Made by a program: the position numbers and the translations under genes. 64,000 bases of DNA, from positions 2,356,001 to 2,420,000 of the forward strand of contig OZ253584.1 of the NCBI GenBank assembly GCA_965263165.1. The letters run 5' to 3'. Numbering within the stretch: the stretch's first letter is position 1; every line of letters starts with the position of its first letter. Positions 57,009-64,000 of this stretch are shown piece after piece. The notes under the pieces were generated by a model. It saw only the letters and a list, made by a program, of their open reading frames with translations, had not been told where the DNA came from and did not search any database. Source of the stretch: SAR202-VII-2 sp965263165. Its GTDB lineage: Bacteria > Chloroflexota > Dehalococcoidia > Lucifugimonadales > SAR202-VII-2.

Positions 57009-57935
57009 CTAAATCCTGTTTACAACGAACCAGAATACAGTCGGATTGCGATGTAGGTTGGTGAAGAATTTGATGCGCGGACGTCGCTTGAAGGTGTCTA
57101 GCAGCATTTGTCCCATTTCAGAGGTTTGCTCATCGCCATCAAGGGTGCCGCTCAGAGTGTTGACATTGACTTGAACACCGAATGCCGAAGCGAATAGACT
57201 AGCTACATCACTTGTAAATTGCTGGTTATTCTCGAGACGGTCAATGACAACAACCGAACAATCCTTAGGTGTAATTTGCGCAAGACGTTCAAGAGCTTGC
57301 TGGGCTTCGCTTAATTTGGTCTTGTTTTCGGAAAAGAGATAATTGAAGACTAGTATGTCGGTATTTGTGAATTGAAATGCAAAATCCTGGTAAGAGGAGG
57401 AGGCTAGAACGTTGAAAGGAAGGAACGTCTGATTGATCGTCGGAGGTTGGACCCCATGAGGACTCAGGGAGGAGGAAAGCTGCTGCTCGACGGCAGCAGC
57501 AAGTTGTTGCCACGTTTCAGCCCATTGGGGAACTGTGTCAATTACGGTGAAAAAGATCTTACCAGGAGGGGCGACATTTGGATACCGAAGCAAACGCTTG
57601 GCGATTCCAAGTAATTCAGTGTCGGGACCACCACCCAAGGAGCATATATTGAGAACGCCTTGAGCGGCGTCTTTCATTTTTTGCCTAAGGTTGTCTGATT
57701 CCCTGAGCACCGTCTCAAAAAGAGTGGCATTGATAGGGACGTTCATGTACAAATATCCCAGTCTGCACAATGGATCATCGTATTTGACTTTGGGCTCAAC
57801 ATTCCAGTATTCATCGGAGGTGGCCTCAATATGTTCCCGGATTGTTTCAAGCACTTCCTCCTTCGTCTGCTGGGTATTCGCGGCGTGTAGGGCAACGGCC
57901 TGTTCTATGACGCGGCGAACTAGTTCAATGTACAT
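57009..57935 (-). CDS. Putative SAM-dependent methyltransferase-like partner protein
   Basis: A 308-residue protein I cannot assign to a named family. Its best motif is NICSLGGGPDTELLGIAKRL, which fits motif I of class I methyltransferases. TDILVFNYLFSEN and CSVVVIDRLENN fit later strands, and the C-terminus ends FFTNLHRNPTVFWFVVNRI. The start is ATG 57935, which has AGGAGG 3 nt upstream; a GTG at 58010 would add 25 residues with no clear binding site. It forms an AT-richer operon with the DUF1848-type gene. Pairing of a Cys-cluster protein with a methyltransferase-like partner recalls the TcmP/three-Cys-motif pairs, an analogy only. Confidence 0.65.
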   Translation of the reverse strand: MYIELVRRVIEQAVALHAANTQQTKEEVLETIREHIEATSDEYWNVEPKVKYDDPLCRLGYLYMNVPINATLFETVLRESDNLRQKMKDAAQGVLNICSLGGGPDTELLGIAKRLLRYPNVAPPGKIFFTVIDTVPQWAETWQQLAAAVEQQLSSSLSPHGVQPPTINQTFLPFNVLASSSYQDFAFQFTNTDILVFNYLFSENKTKLSEAQQALERLAQITPKDCSVVVIDRLENNQQFTSDVASLFASAFGVQVNVNTLSGTLDGDEQTSEMGQMLLDTFKRRPRIKFFTNLHRNPTVFWFVVNRI

Positions 57936-58344
57936 GTGCCTCCTATATATTGCCCAAATGCGCCAGATGCTATCATAGGCTGTCTCCTTGGTTGTCTTGC
58001 TACTGCTCACCTACTGCTCGGCTTCTGACAATCGGAATCGAAGCATCCGTGCTAGGCGCTGGGTAGGGAGGGTGTGGGAGTCCATCTGGGGGATAGTTCT
58101 GCAGCACTCAAGATTGGCGCGGCAACAGATTGCGTTGTTTGGTACGACGGATGCGCCTTAGAGGGAATGAGGGGACGATAGCAGGGGCATGCCACCTGGG
58201 GCAAGAGCCTGCTGACCGCCTTCTCCTCGCGTCCCATCGCCACCCCCGCCTCCCTCGGAAGCCCCCCATCCCATCCCGCCCCCCAGGGGAAGGTTGGAAA
58301 GCGCGCCGACGCCCCAGGTGAGCAAACGCCGCCTCCGCCGTCCC
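57936..58344. other. Gene-free DNA between the AT-rich operon and composite repeats
   Basis: About 410 bp. The part nearest the operon is AT-rich and must hold its promoter on the minus strand. From about 58150 on, GC-rich sequence precedes block E2. A short frame beside the operon start (18 codons) has AGGAG but no other support. Confidence 0.4.
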
Positions 58345-58495
58345 CCCCAGGCGGGGTGCAGGGGGCGCAGCCCCCGCCGGGGGGTACAGGGGGAGTCCCC
58401 CTGTTTCCAATAACGTTGGAGGGTGGGCAGGTGGGACAACGGCGCAGGTCAAGCCAGACCCTCCGCGAAAGGACGGCGCAAGCCAAAACAAGCCC
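58345..58495 (+). repeat. GC-rich block E2
   Basis: Copy of the E block: GCGGGGTGCAGGGGGCGCAG at the start, then AACGTTGGAGGGTGGGCAGG and GACAACGGCGCAGG. It is nearly identical to E3 (59050) and similar to E1 (2261) and E4 (61264). It lies upstream of promoter C. Confidence 0.75.
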
Positions 58496-58549
58496 ACCCA
58501 TCCCCAATCCCTGCCACCCGCCGCGGGGGAAGCCTCTGCCACCGCCTAC

Positions 58550-58578
58550 TTGCAGAATAAGAACGATTGTGCTATAGT
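58550..58578 (+). promoter_or_regulatory. Promoter of repeat copy C
   Basis: TTGCAG 58550-58555, 17-bp spacer ending GATTGTGC, TATAGT 58573-58578. The start codon of the micro-ORF is 6 nt after the -10. Confidence 0.7.
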
Positions 58579-58584
58579 ACCCCC

Positions 58585-58782
58585 ATGAAGTGGGCTGCCG
58601 GCCCGCTTCTCCTCCTCGGAGCCTGCCGCATACATGAGCACTGTGGGCTAACCATAGAGAATCCCCCTGTGGCAGGAGCGCTGAGGGAACAACCCAAGGG
58701 GCAAGACCCTCCGAGGAAGGTTGGGGACCGGAGCGACCGCCGCTGTAAGGCACAGGCTCTTTGGAGCCATCCAACTCAGTAA
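58585..58782 (+). CDS. Repeat-encoded micro-ORF, copy C (65 residues, lipoprotein-like)
   Basis: The most complete copy. It starts MKWAAGPLLLLGACRI, a basic residue, a hydrophobic core and a lipobox-like LGAC, so the product could be a tiny lipoprotein or a membrane-active peptide. The rest is basic and polar (ALREQPKGQDPPRKVGDRSD) and ends ALWSHPTQ at a TAA contributed by the first array unit. C-terminal blocks PRK-A/V-G and LWS-H/Y-P recur in copies A and B. The predicted transcript is leaderless. No database family is known to me; coding is unproven. Confidence 0.4.
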   Translation: MKWAAGPLLLLGACRIHEHCGLTIENPPVAGALREQPKGQDPPRKVGDRSDRRCKAQALWSHPTQ

Positions 58783-58892
58783 CGGCTCGTAACGTCTGGT
58801 AATTACTAGTAACGGTTCCCTAACGGCTGAGTAACGACTCGTAATGGCTTTGTAATGGCTTGTAATGCCTCGTAATGCCTTTGTAATGGCTC
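58779..58892 (+). repeat. 11-bp tandem array, copy C
   Basis: About eleven units of 10-11 bp: GTAACGGCTC, GTAACGTCTG, GTAATTACTA, GTAACGGTTCC, CTAACGGCTGA, GTAACGACTC and so on, drifting to GTAATGGCTTT at the end. It is like copy A and unlike B and D. It is followed by ACGCATACAATCAAAG (58929-58944) and an H palindrome near 58982. Confidence 0.85.
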
Positions 58893-59049
58893 CACGCCTA
58901 CGGAGCGCCGGGGGAGAAGAAAACGCAGTAACGCATACAATCAAAGAACGAGGCTGAGGCCGGGACAGCCCCTCTCTCCTTCCCCGTACTCGGGGGCAGG
59001 CTAGGAAGCGACCCGCCGCGCCAGGTGAGCAAACACCGTCGTCATCCTC

Positions 59050-59200
59050 CCAGCAGGGTGCAGGGGGCGCAGCCCCCGCCGGGGGTACAGCGTGTCCCCC
59101 TGTTTCTAAAAACGTTGGAGGGTGGGCAGGTGGGACAACGGCGCAAGCCAAGCCAACCCCCCCGCTGAAGGAGGGCGCACGCCACAGCAAGACCATCCGT
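59050..59200 (+). repeat. GC-rich block E3
   Basis: Second E block in tandem, 700 bp after E2. It carries GGGGGTACAGCGTGTCCCCC and AACGTTGGAGGGTGGGCAGG. It precedes the promoterless repeat copy at 59207. Confidence 0.75.
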
Positions 59201-59206
59201 CCAGGG

Positions 59207-59460
59207 AGAGTCCCCGGCCCCCTTCTCTTTCTAGGAGCCTGCCGCATACATCTAGCACTGTGGGCTAACCATAGAGAATCCCCCTGTGGCAGGGGCGCTG
59301 AGGGAACACCCCAAGGGGCAAGACCCTCCGAGGAAGGCTGGCGCCGGAGCGAATGCCGCTTCGAGACTAGCTCTCTGGAGCCGCTAAGGCTCGTCTCGGT
59401 TTCGCCATGGCTCGCGACGGCTCTGTCTCAGGTCTGTCCCGGCTCCGTCACGGCTCCCTT
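59207..59460 (+). repeat. Truncated composite repeat copy C2 with its own tandem array
   Basis: From GGCCCCCTTCTCTTTCTAGG onward it matches the micro-ORF body (GGAGCCTGCCGCATACAT, GAATCCCCCTGTGGCAG). It lacks the promoter and start codon and has stops in frame. The array at 59387-59460 has a third unit type (GTCTCGGTTTC, GTCTCAGGTCT, GTCCCGGCTCC, GTCACGGCTCC). GGGGGAGAAGAAAACGCAGT (59700-59719) repeats 58909-58928. Confidence 0.65.
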
Positions 59461-59895
59461 CGAGGGCCGGCTGGTAAACGTCGCGAAGCGCCGCCAACTG
59501 TCCCACAGTCGTGACATCTGTTCCCTGGAGTGCTATGGATTACCGCTCCCACTCTCCCCGCCTACCGCGCAGAACACGGACGGCGCGACGCCTACAGGCA
59601 GGAGCGCGGTGGGTTCCGGGGAGGGACGGATAACCAAACGGTGATGCGGCCCCGGTCTTGGCGGCGCCGGGCGCGTATCGGCGCCGCGGCTACGGGGCCG
59701 GGGGAGAAGAAAACGCAGTAAGACATACAATCAAAGCAGGAACACATTCAATCAAAGAACCAGGCTGAGGCCGGCGGAATCCTCCCATTCCTGCCGTTGT
59801 ACTCCGGGGAAGGCTGGGACGGGCGTCCCCCCTTGCAGCCCCGGCATCCGCCGCCGGATAATCGCGATATTCCACGGTGGTAAGACGGAGGCGGG
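59461..59895. other. Gene-free DNA with repeat tail before the thiolase gene
   Basis: About 435 bp. It holds the duplicated ACATACAATCAAAG and ACACATTCAATCAAAG (59723-59757) and a variant H palindrome around GTTGTACTCCGGGG (about 59793-59806). GGAGGCGGG at 59887-59895 is the thiolase ribosome binding site. No gene otherwise. Confidence 0.45.
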
Positions 59896-61170
59896 ATGAA
59901 CGTGATCAAAAGGCGGCGGCTTGGGCGGGGCGTGGCCATCGTGGGGGCGGGCATGTCGCATTTCGGGGCCTTCCCCGGCCTGACGAGCCGGGACCTCTTC
60001 GTGGAGGCCTACGACGACATGGCCGCCTCTATGGAGAAGGGCTTCGACGCCGCCGACGTCGAGACCATGTACCTGGGGAACTTCTCCAGCGATCTGTTCG
60101 AGGGGCAGGCCCACACGGCCCCGATCATGGCGGACTGGCTGGGGCTGACGCCGAGGTCGGCAACCCGCATTGAGAACGCCTGCGCCAGCGGTGGCAGCGC
60201 CCTGCGCGAGGGGATGATGGCCATCGCCTCCGGCATGTACGACGTAGTGCTGGTGGGCGGCGTGGAGAAGATGAGCAACCTGGCCACGGAGCGGGTCACG
60301 GACACGCTGGCGCTGGCCGCCGACGCCCTCTACGAGATACCCGCCGGGCTGACCTTTCCCGGCATCTTCGCCGCCATTGCCACGGCCTACATGCACCAGT
60401 ACGAGGCTGGCGCAGACCACCTGGCGAAGGTCGCTCTGAAGAACCATGCCAACGGGGCGCTGAACCCCAAGGCCCAGTTCAACCGGCCGCTGCGGGACAT
60501 CATGGACCGTCGCATCGCCCGGGCGCAGGAGCGGGGCGAGCCGCCGCCCGAGTGGGAGGACGAGTTGGATTTCCTCCACGACGACCGGGCGAACCCGGTG
60601 GTGGCGTGGCCGCTGCGCCTCTACGACTGCGCCCCCATCACCGACGGGGCTGCCTGCGTATTGCTGGTTGCCGAGGAGTTGGCGTCGAGCTTTACGGAAG
60701 CGCCGGTCAAGGTCATCGGCATCGGCCAGGCCACGGGCAGGCCCCTGCACGACAGCGACTCATTGACGTCGTTGCCGTCGGCGAAGGCCGCAGCGGAGGA
60801 GGCCTACCTCATGGCGGGCGTTGGGCCTCAGGACATCCAGGTGGCGGAGGTCCACGACTGCTTCACCCCCGCTGAGATCGTGGCGACGGAGGATCTGGGG
60901 TTCTTCGAACCCGGCGAGGGCGCCCGCGCCCTGGACGAGGGTCGCACGACGCTCCGCGGCGATATGCCGGTTAACACGTCGGGGGGACTGAAGGCGAAAG
61001 GGCATCCGGTGGGCGCTTCCGGCGTGGGAATGGCCGTGGAACTGTTCCACCAGCTCCGGCAGGAGGCCGGGGAGCGCCAGGTCCCGAACGCCGGCCTGGA
61101 GTTGGGCCTGAGTCACAACGTCGGCGGGACGGGCGGCAGCTGCGTGGTGACGATTTACCAGCGGGGCTAG
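59896..61170 (+). CDS. Thiolase-family acyltransferase (SCP2-thiolase-like)
   Basis: A 424-residue thiolase-superfamily protein, probably cleaving or condensing acyl-CoA. The acylated Cys is in ENACASGGSALREG, the first His in VHDCFTPAEI and the last His in NTSGGLKAKGHPVGASG. C-terminal SHNVGGTGGSCVVTIY has Gly where classical thiolases have the second Cys (CxG), as in the SCPx-like group that often partners with a DUF35 protein. No such partner is adjacent. GGAGGCGGG precedes the ATG. The TAG stop is part of a CTAG that starts the next repeat. Confidence 0.88.
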   Translation: MNVIKRRRLGRGVAIVGAGMSHFGAFPGLTSRDLFVEAYDDMAASMEKGFDAADVETMYLGNFSSDLFEGQAHTAPIMADWLGLTPRSATRIENACASGGSALREGMMAIASGMYDVVLVGGVEKMSNLATERVTDTLALAADALYEIPAGLTFPGIFAAIATAYMHQYEAGADHLAKVALKNHANGALNPKAQFNRPLRDIMDRRIARAQERGEPPPEWEDELDFLHDDRANPVVAWPLRLYDCAPITDGAACVLLVAEELASSFTEAPVKVIGIGQATGRPLHDSDSLTSLPSAKAAAEEAYLMAGVGPQDIQVAEVHDCFTPAEIVATEDLGFFEPGEGARALDEGRTTLRGDMPVNTSGGLKAKGHPVGASGVGMAVELFHQLRQEAGERQVPNAGLELGLSHNVGGTGGSCVVTIYQRG

Positions 61171-61486
61171 GGCTTGTTCACGCTAAGACATCGAAATGGG
61201 TTGTCAAGAGAGAATCGTATAACGACAAAGACGCCTCCACCGTCAAGCATAGGGCTGTCGTCTCCCCAAGCGGGGTGCAGGGGGCGCAGCCCCCGCCGGG
61301 GGTACAGCGAGTCCCCCTGTTCTGGAAAACGTCGGAGGGCGGAGCGGGCGGGATAGCGGCGCAGGCCAAGCCAGACCCTCGGCTGTAGGAGGGCGCAGGC
61401 CAAAACAAGACCATCCGTCCCCTCCCTGCCCCCGTGCTCGAGGGAAGACTAGGAAGGGGGTTGGCGGAGCGTGGTTGTGCGGGCTG
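61171..61486 (+). repeat. Repeat-filled gap with block E4 and an H palindrome
   Basis: 316 bp between convergent genes. It begins GGCTTGTTCACGCTAAGACA directly after the thiolase stop, a different end from the 46022 element. Block E4 (61264-61415) is near-identical to E1 in its first ~110 bp, and CTGCCCCCGTGCTCGAGGG near 61425 is a damaged H palindrome. There is no promoter/array part here. Confidence 0.65.
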
Positions 61487-62794
61487 TTAGTGGGTGGTGT
61501 CGAAGGAGGCGGCGGCGATGCGGGGCCGTGGGCGTTGGTGCAGCCGCATGAGCGCATCCGCCAGCAAAGCCGGGTCGTGGTGGTGGGGGAAGGCGGGATT
61601 GATGACTGAAGTCGTATAGAGAGGGATGCCGGCAACGGCGTCCTCTCCGGAGGGTGGCGGTATCCGGTTCTCCTCCGATGAAGAGACCTTGCCGGAGTCT
61701 GCGAGCACCCAGTCCACTATGCCGGGCCCCACGTGCTCGGTGAGGGCGCGGACGTGCTGCTCCACGGAATAGCCTGTGGTCTCGCCGGGTTGGGTTGCCA
61801 CGTTGCACACGTAGACGCTCAGGGCGGGGGACGCCTCGATGGCCTGGCGGATGCCTCTGACCATGAGGTTGGGGATAACGCTGGTATAGAGGCTGCCCGG
61901 CCCGATGACGATGATCTGTGCTTCCAGGATGGCCTTCACGGCCTCGGCGTAGGCGAGCGGGGCCTCCGGGTTCAGAGACAGGGCGGCGATGCGTCCGTGG
62001 CGGCTGGGAATGGCGCTTTCCCCTTCCACGACGGCGCCGTCCTCCATGCGGGCCACAAGGTTAACGTTCTCCAGCGTCGACGGCAGAATCTGGCCTCGGA
62101 CGGCCAGCACCTGGCTCGCGTGATAGATAGCGGTGTCGAAGTCGCCGCACACCTCGGTCATAGCCACCAGAAACAGGTTGCCGAAGCTGTGACCCTCGAG
62201 CCCGGCGCCCTGGGCGAAACGGTGCTGGAACAGGCGGGTGAGCAGGGGCTCGGCGTCGGAGAGGGCAACGAGGCAATTCCGGATGTCGCCGGGCGGGAGG
62301 ACGCCCATTTCGCGGCGAAGCACCCCGGAGCTGCCGCCGTCGTCAGTGACGGTGACGACGGCGCTGATGTTGTTGGAGTGGTGTTTGAGACCCCGCAGCA
62401 GCGTCGAAAGACCCGTCCCGCCCCCGATGGCCACGATCCGCGGGCCGCGTTCCAGAGCGCGGAGTTGGTGGTAGGGAAGTGTGGCCGAGCCTCGGCGGCT
62501 CATGACCTGCGCGGTTGCCCTCGTCACGCCCCACCAGCCGGCCAGTGCAAGGAGGACGCCTATGCCGGCAACCACGGACGCCAGCGCCAAGGGTGAGAAG
62601 GGAATCCAAGAGGGAGTCCCGTTGATGAGACGGCTCATGGCGTAGCCTGCGGACAGGGCGATGAAGACTGCGCCCAGGCTGCCGAGGAAGAGCCAGCGCT
62701 TAAGGCCGGCGCCAAGGGAGACGAGGTCGCGGAGGGACAGGCGCCGGGGCGATGGGTCCAGGCTGTGGCGGCCGTTGGCGGAGGGGACGCTCAC
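61487..62794 (-). CDS. yvcK: YvcK/CofD-like gluconeogenesis factor with N-terminal membrane region
   Basis: YvcK-type UDP-sugar-binding protein, linked in Firmicutes to carbon metabolism and cell shape. The core begins at about residue 115: IVAIGGGTGLSTLLRGLK, TVTDDGGSSGVLRRE and GDIRNCLVALSD, all hallmarks. About 110 extra N-terminal residues include two hydrophobic helices (WLFLGSLGAVFIALSAGYAM and LALASVVAGIGVLLALAGWW), so this form is membrane-anchored. It starts at GTG, overlapping the gatB stop as GTGA. The 435 residues compare with about 320 for the core family. Confidence 0.9.
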   Translation of the reverse strand: MSVPSANGRHSLDPSPRRLSLRDLVSLGAGLKRWLFLGSLGAVFIALSAGYAMSRLINGTPSWIPFSPLALASVVAGIGVLLALAGWWGVTRATAQVMSRRGSATLPYHQLRALERGPRIVAIGGGTGLSTLLRGLKHHSNNISAVVTVTDDGGSSGVLRREMGVLPPGDIRNCLVALSDAEPLLTRLFQHRFAQGAGLEGHSFGNLFLVAMTEVCGDFDTAIYHASQVLAVRGQILPSTLENVNLVARMEDGAVVEGESAIPSRHGRIAALSLNPEAPLAYAEAVKAILEAQIIVIGPGSLYTSVIPNLMVRGIRQAIEASPALSVYVCNVATQPGETTGYSVEQHVRALTEHVGPGIVDWVLADSGKVSSSEENRIPPPSGEDAVAGIPLYTTSVINPAFPHHHDPALLADALMRLHQRPRPRIAAASFDTTH

Positions 62795-64000
62795 GCCTCT
62801 TCCCGCATTCCTTCGAGGCGCTGCTTGAGCAGCTCTTCGGCGAGGGACGGGTTGGCCTGGCCCCGGCTGAGCTTCATGACCTGACCCACGAGGAACTTCA
62901 CGGCGGTGTATCTGCCCCCAATGTAGTCTTGGACAGCCTTGTCGTTGGAGGCGACTGCCTCTTCGACGATGGGGCCCAGGGAATCGGCGTCGGCGACCTG
63001 GACGAGGCCCTTCTCGCGGACGATGTCCGCCGGAGGGCGTCCGGTGTTGAAGACCTGCTCGAAGACCTCCTTGGCCATGGAAGTGCTGAGAGCGCCGTCA
63101 TCGAGAAGGTCGAGGAGCTGGCTGAGGTGGCGCGGCTGCGCGGGGGCCGCCGACAGGTCCTTGCCGGTGGCGTTCAGCAGGCGCGTGAGCTCTCCGAGGA
63201 TCCAGTTGCCCGCGGCCTTGGCCCGTTGCCGCAGGCCGTCGCCCTGGAGGTTGTCGGGGCCTAGGGCGGCTTCGAACCAATCGGCCATTTCCCGGCTAAC
63301 GGTGAGGAGGTCGGCGTCGTAGGAGGACAGCCCGTAGTGAGCGGCGAAGCGTTGGCGCTTGGCCTCCGGCAGCTCGGGGAGCCGGGAGGCGATGTCGTTC
63401 ACCCATTCCCTGTCTATGACGAGGGGCGGAAGGTCGGGTTCGGGGAAGTAGCGGTAGTCGTGGGCGTGCTCCTTGGAGCGTTGGGAGACGGTGACGCCCC
63501 GTTCCTCGACCCAGCCTCGCGTTTCCTGAGGGATGCGCTGGCCGTCCTTGGCCAGGTTGGTCTGGCGTTCGATCTCGTAGGCTAGGGCCCGGTGAACGGC
63601 CCGGAAGCTGTTCATATTCTTGACTTCGACCTTTGCGTTGAGGTGGTGGGCGCCCTTGGGCCGGACGCTGACGTTGGCGTCGCAGCGGAGGTTGCCCTCC
63701 TCCATGTTGGCCTCGGAGACGCCAAGGTAGCGGAGGATCGACCTGAGCTCGATGAGGAAGGCGCGAGCCTCGTCGGGGGAGCGAAGGTCGGGCTCGCCGA
63801 CCATCTCCATGAGGGGAACGCCGGCCCGGTTAACGTCGACGAGGGTATGGCCGCCGGATGCGTCGGAGGGGCGGTGGAGGAGTTTGGCGGCGTCCTCCTC
63901 GATGTGGACTCGCGTCATGTTGATGCGGCGCTGTTCGCCGGCGACGCGGATGTCGAGGTAGCCGCCGGAGCAAATGGGCAGGTCGTATTGGGAAATCTGA
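62791..64000 (-). CDS. gatB: Aspartyl/glutamyl-tRNA amidotransferase subunit B, C-terminal part
   Basis: Subunit of the GatCAB complex that amidates Glu-tRNA(Gln) or Asp-tRNA(Asn). The window holds about 400 residues; the 5' end lies beyond the right edge. Visible signatures are QISQYDLPICSGGYLDI, TRVHIEEDAAKLLH, DVNRAGVPLMEMVGEPD, RCDANVSVRPKG, and the C-terminal YqeY-like tail (VGQVMKLSRGQANPSLAEEL). An internal ATG at 63918 is not the start. Its TGA overlaps the yvcK GTG by 4 bp. The tRNA-Glu at 48823 is the likely type of substrate if Gln-tRNA is made this way. Confidence 0.95.
   Translation of the reverse strand, partial: QISQYDLPICSGGYLDIRVAGEQRRINMTRVHIEEDAAKLLHRPSDASGGHTLVDVNRAGVPLMEMVGEPDLRSPDEARAFLIELRSILRYLGVSEANMEEGNLRCDANVSVRPKGAHHLNAKVEVKNMNSFRAVHRALAYEIERQTNLAKDGQRIPQETRGWVEERGVTVSQRSKEHAHDYRYFPEPDLPPLVIDREWVNDIASRLPELPEAKRQRFAAHYGLSSYDADLLTVSREMADWFEAALGPDNLQGDGLRQRAKAAGNWILGELTRLLNATGKDLSAAPAQPRHLSQLLDLLDDGALSTSMAKEVFEQVFNTGRPPADIVREKGLVQVADADSLGPIVEEAVASNDKAVQDYIGGRYTAVKFLVGQVMKLSRGQANPSLAEELLKQRLEGMREEA

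Noticed and set aside
57009..57935. Direct assignment to the TcmP family
   Set aside because: The glycine loop (SLGGGPDTELLG) and flanks do not match the TcmP pattern I know, so the relation is left as an analogy.
61168..61190. Same terminal repeat as the 46022 element after the thiolase gene
   Set aside because: Only CTAGGG and a CTTGTTCA word are shared, with the wrong order and orientation, so it is treated as a different end.

Overview
The window is high-GC bacterial DNA and most resembles a Chloroflexota genome of the Dehalococcoidia/SAR202 type. This is inferred from gene content: several paralogous flavin-dependent (LLM-class) oxidoreductases, Rieske oxygenases, a molybdenum hydroxylase of the CoxMSL type, class II aldolases, DMT and MFS carriers, proline/threonine-linker lipoproteins and frequent TTG/GTG starts. 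Core genes present are pth and gatB (both cut by the window edges), rpsT, a RelA/SpoT enzyme, argC, yvcK, pcm and tRNA-Glu(TTC).

Layout. 1-2146: pth, a coupled gene of unknown function, a NUDIX hydrolase. 2143-2760: composite repeat. 2916-10336: two class II aldolases, a VOC protein, the coxMSL-like hydroxylase operon, a gamma-glutamyltransferase. 10534-11916: two tandem desulforedoxin-like mini-genes and a DMT carrier. 11971-16016: a Rieske gene remnant, an intact IS481-family element inserted at the stop codon of a Rieske oxygenase, and a second Rieske oxygenase. 16108-17022: small membrane protein and composite repeat. 17043-21358: SDR, LLM oxidoreductase, MFS and DMT carriers. 21756-24392: rpsT and rsh. 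24525-25741: IS5-family element inserted in a palindromic repeat. 25880-27928: UPF0145 protein, LLM oxidoreductase, pcm. 27929-37593: a six-gene oligopeptide ABC importer operon whose binding protein looks circularly permuted and which is led by a BNR-repeat surface protein. 37833-45834: a second binding lipoprotein, an HD hydrolase, a HIT protein, an acyl-CoA dehydrogenase, a MetE-like protein, a zinc metallopeptidase lipoprotein, an acetyltransferase. 46022-48594: CTAG-ended repeat element, cupin, small genes, acetyltransferase. 48823-53172: tRNA-Glu, argC, LLM oxidoreductase, Hsp20, MFS. 53165-55914: a third binding lipoprotein between two direct ~161-bp repeats. 56044-57935: an AT-richer two-gene operon (methyltransferase-like protein plus a DUF1848-type Cys-cluster protein). 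57936-59895: nearly 2 kb of composite repeats. 59896 to the end: thiolase, yvcK, gatB.

The most unusual feature is a dispersed repeat family in the gene-free gaps. Three copies carry a -35/-10 promoter with an exact 17-bp spacer, and a fourth carries a weaker promoter. In three copies a start codon lies 6 nt after the -10, which predicts a leaderless message for a peptide starting MKWAAG with a lipobox-like LGAC. An array of 10-12-bp tandem units follows, different in each copy, and most copies then have a GC-rich palindrome. Much of the mobile DNA (IS481, repeat ends) sits at CTAG sites that form the stop codons of neighbouring genes. The metabolic genes together suggest oxidative catabolism of organic matter plus peptide uptake; this is inference from families, not a demonstrated pathway.
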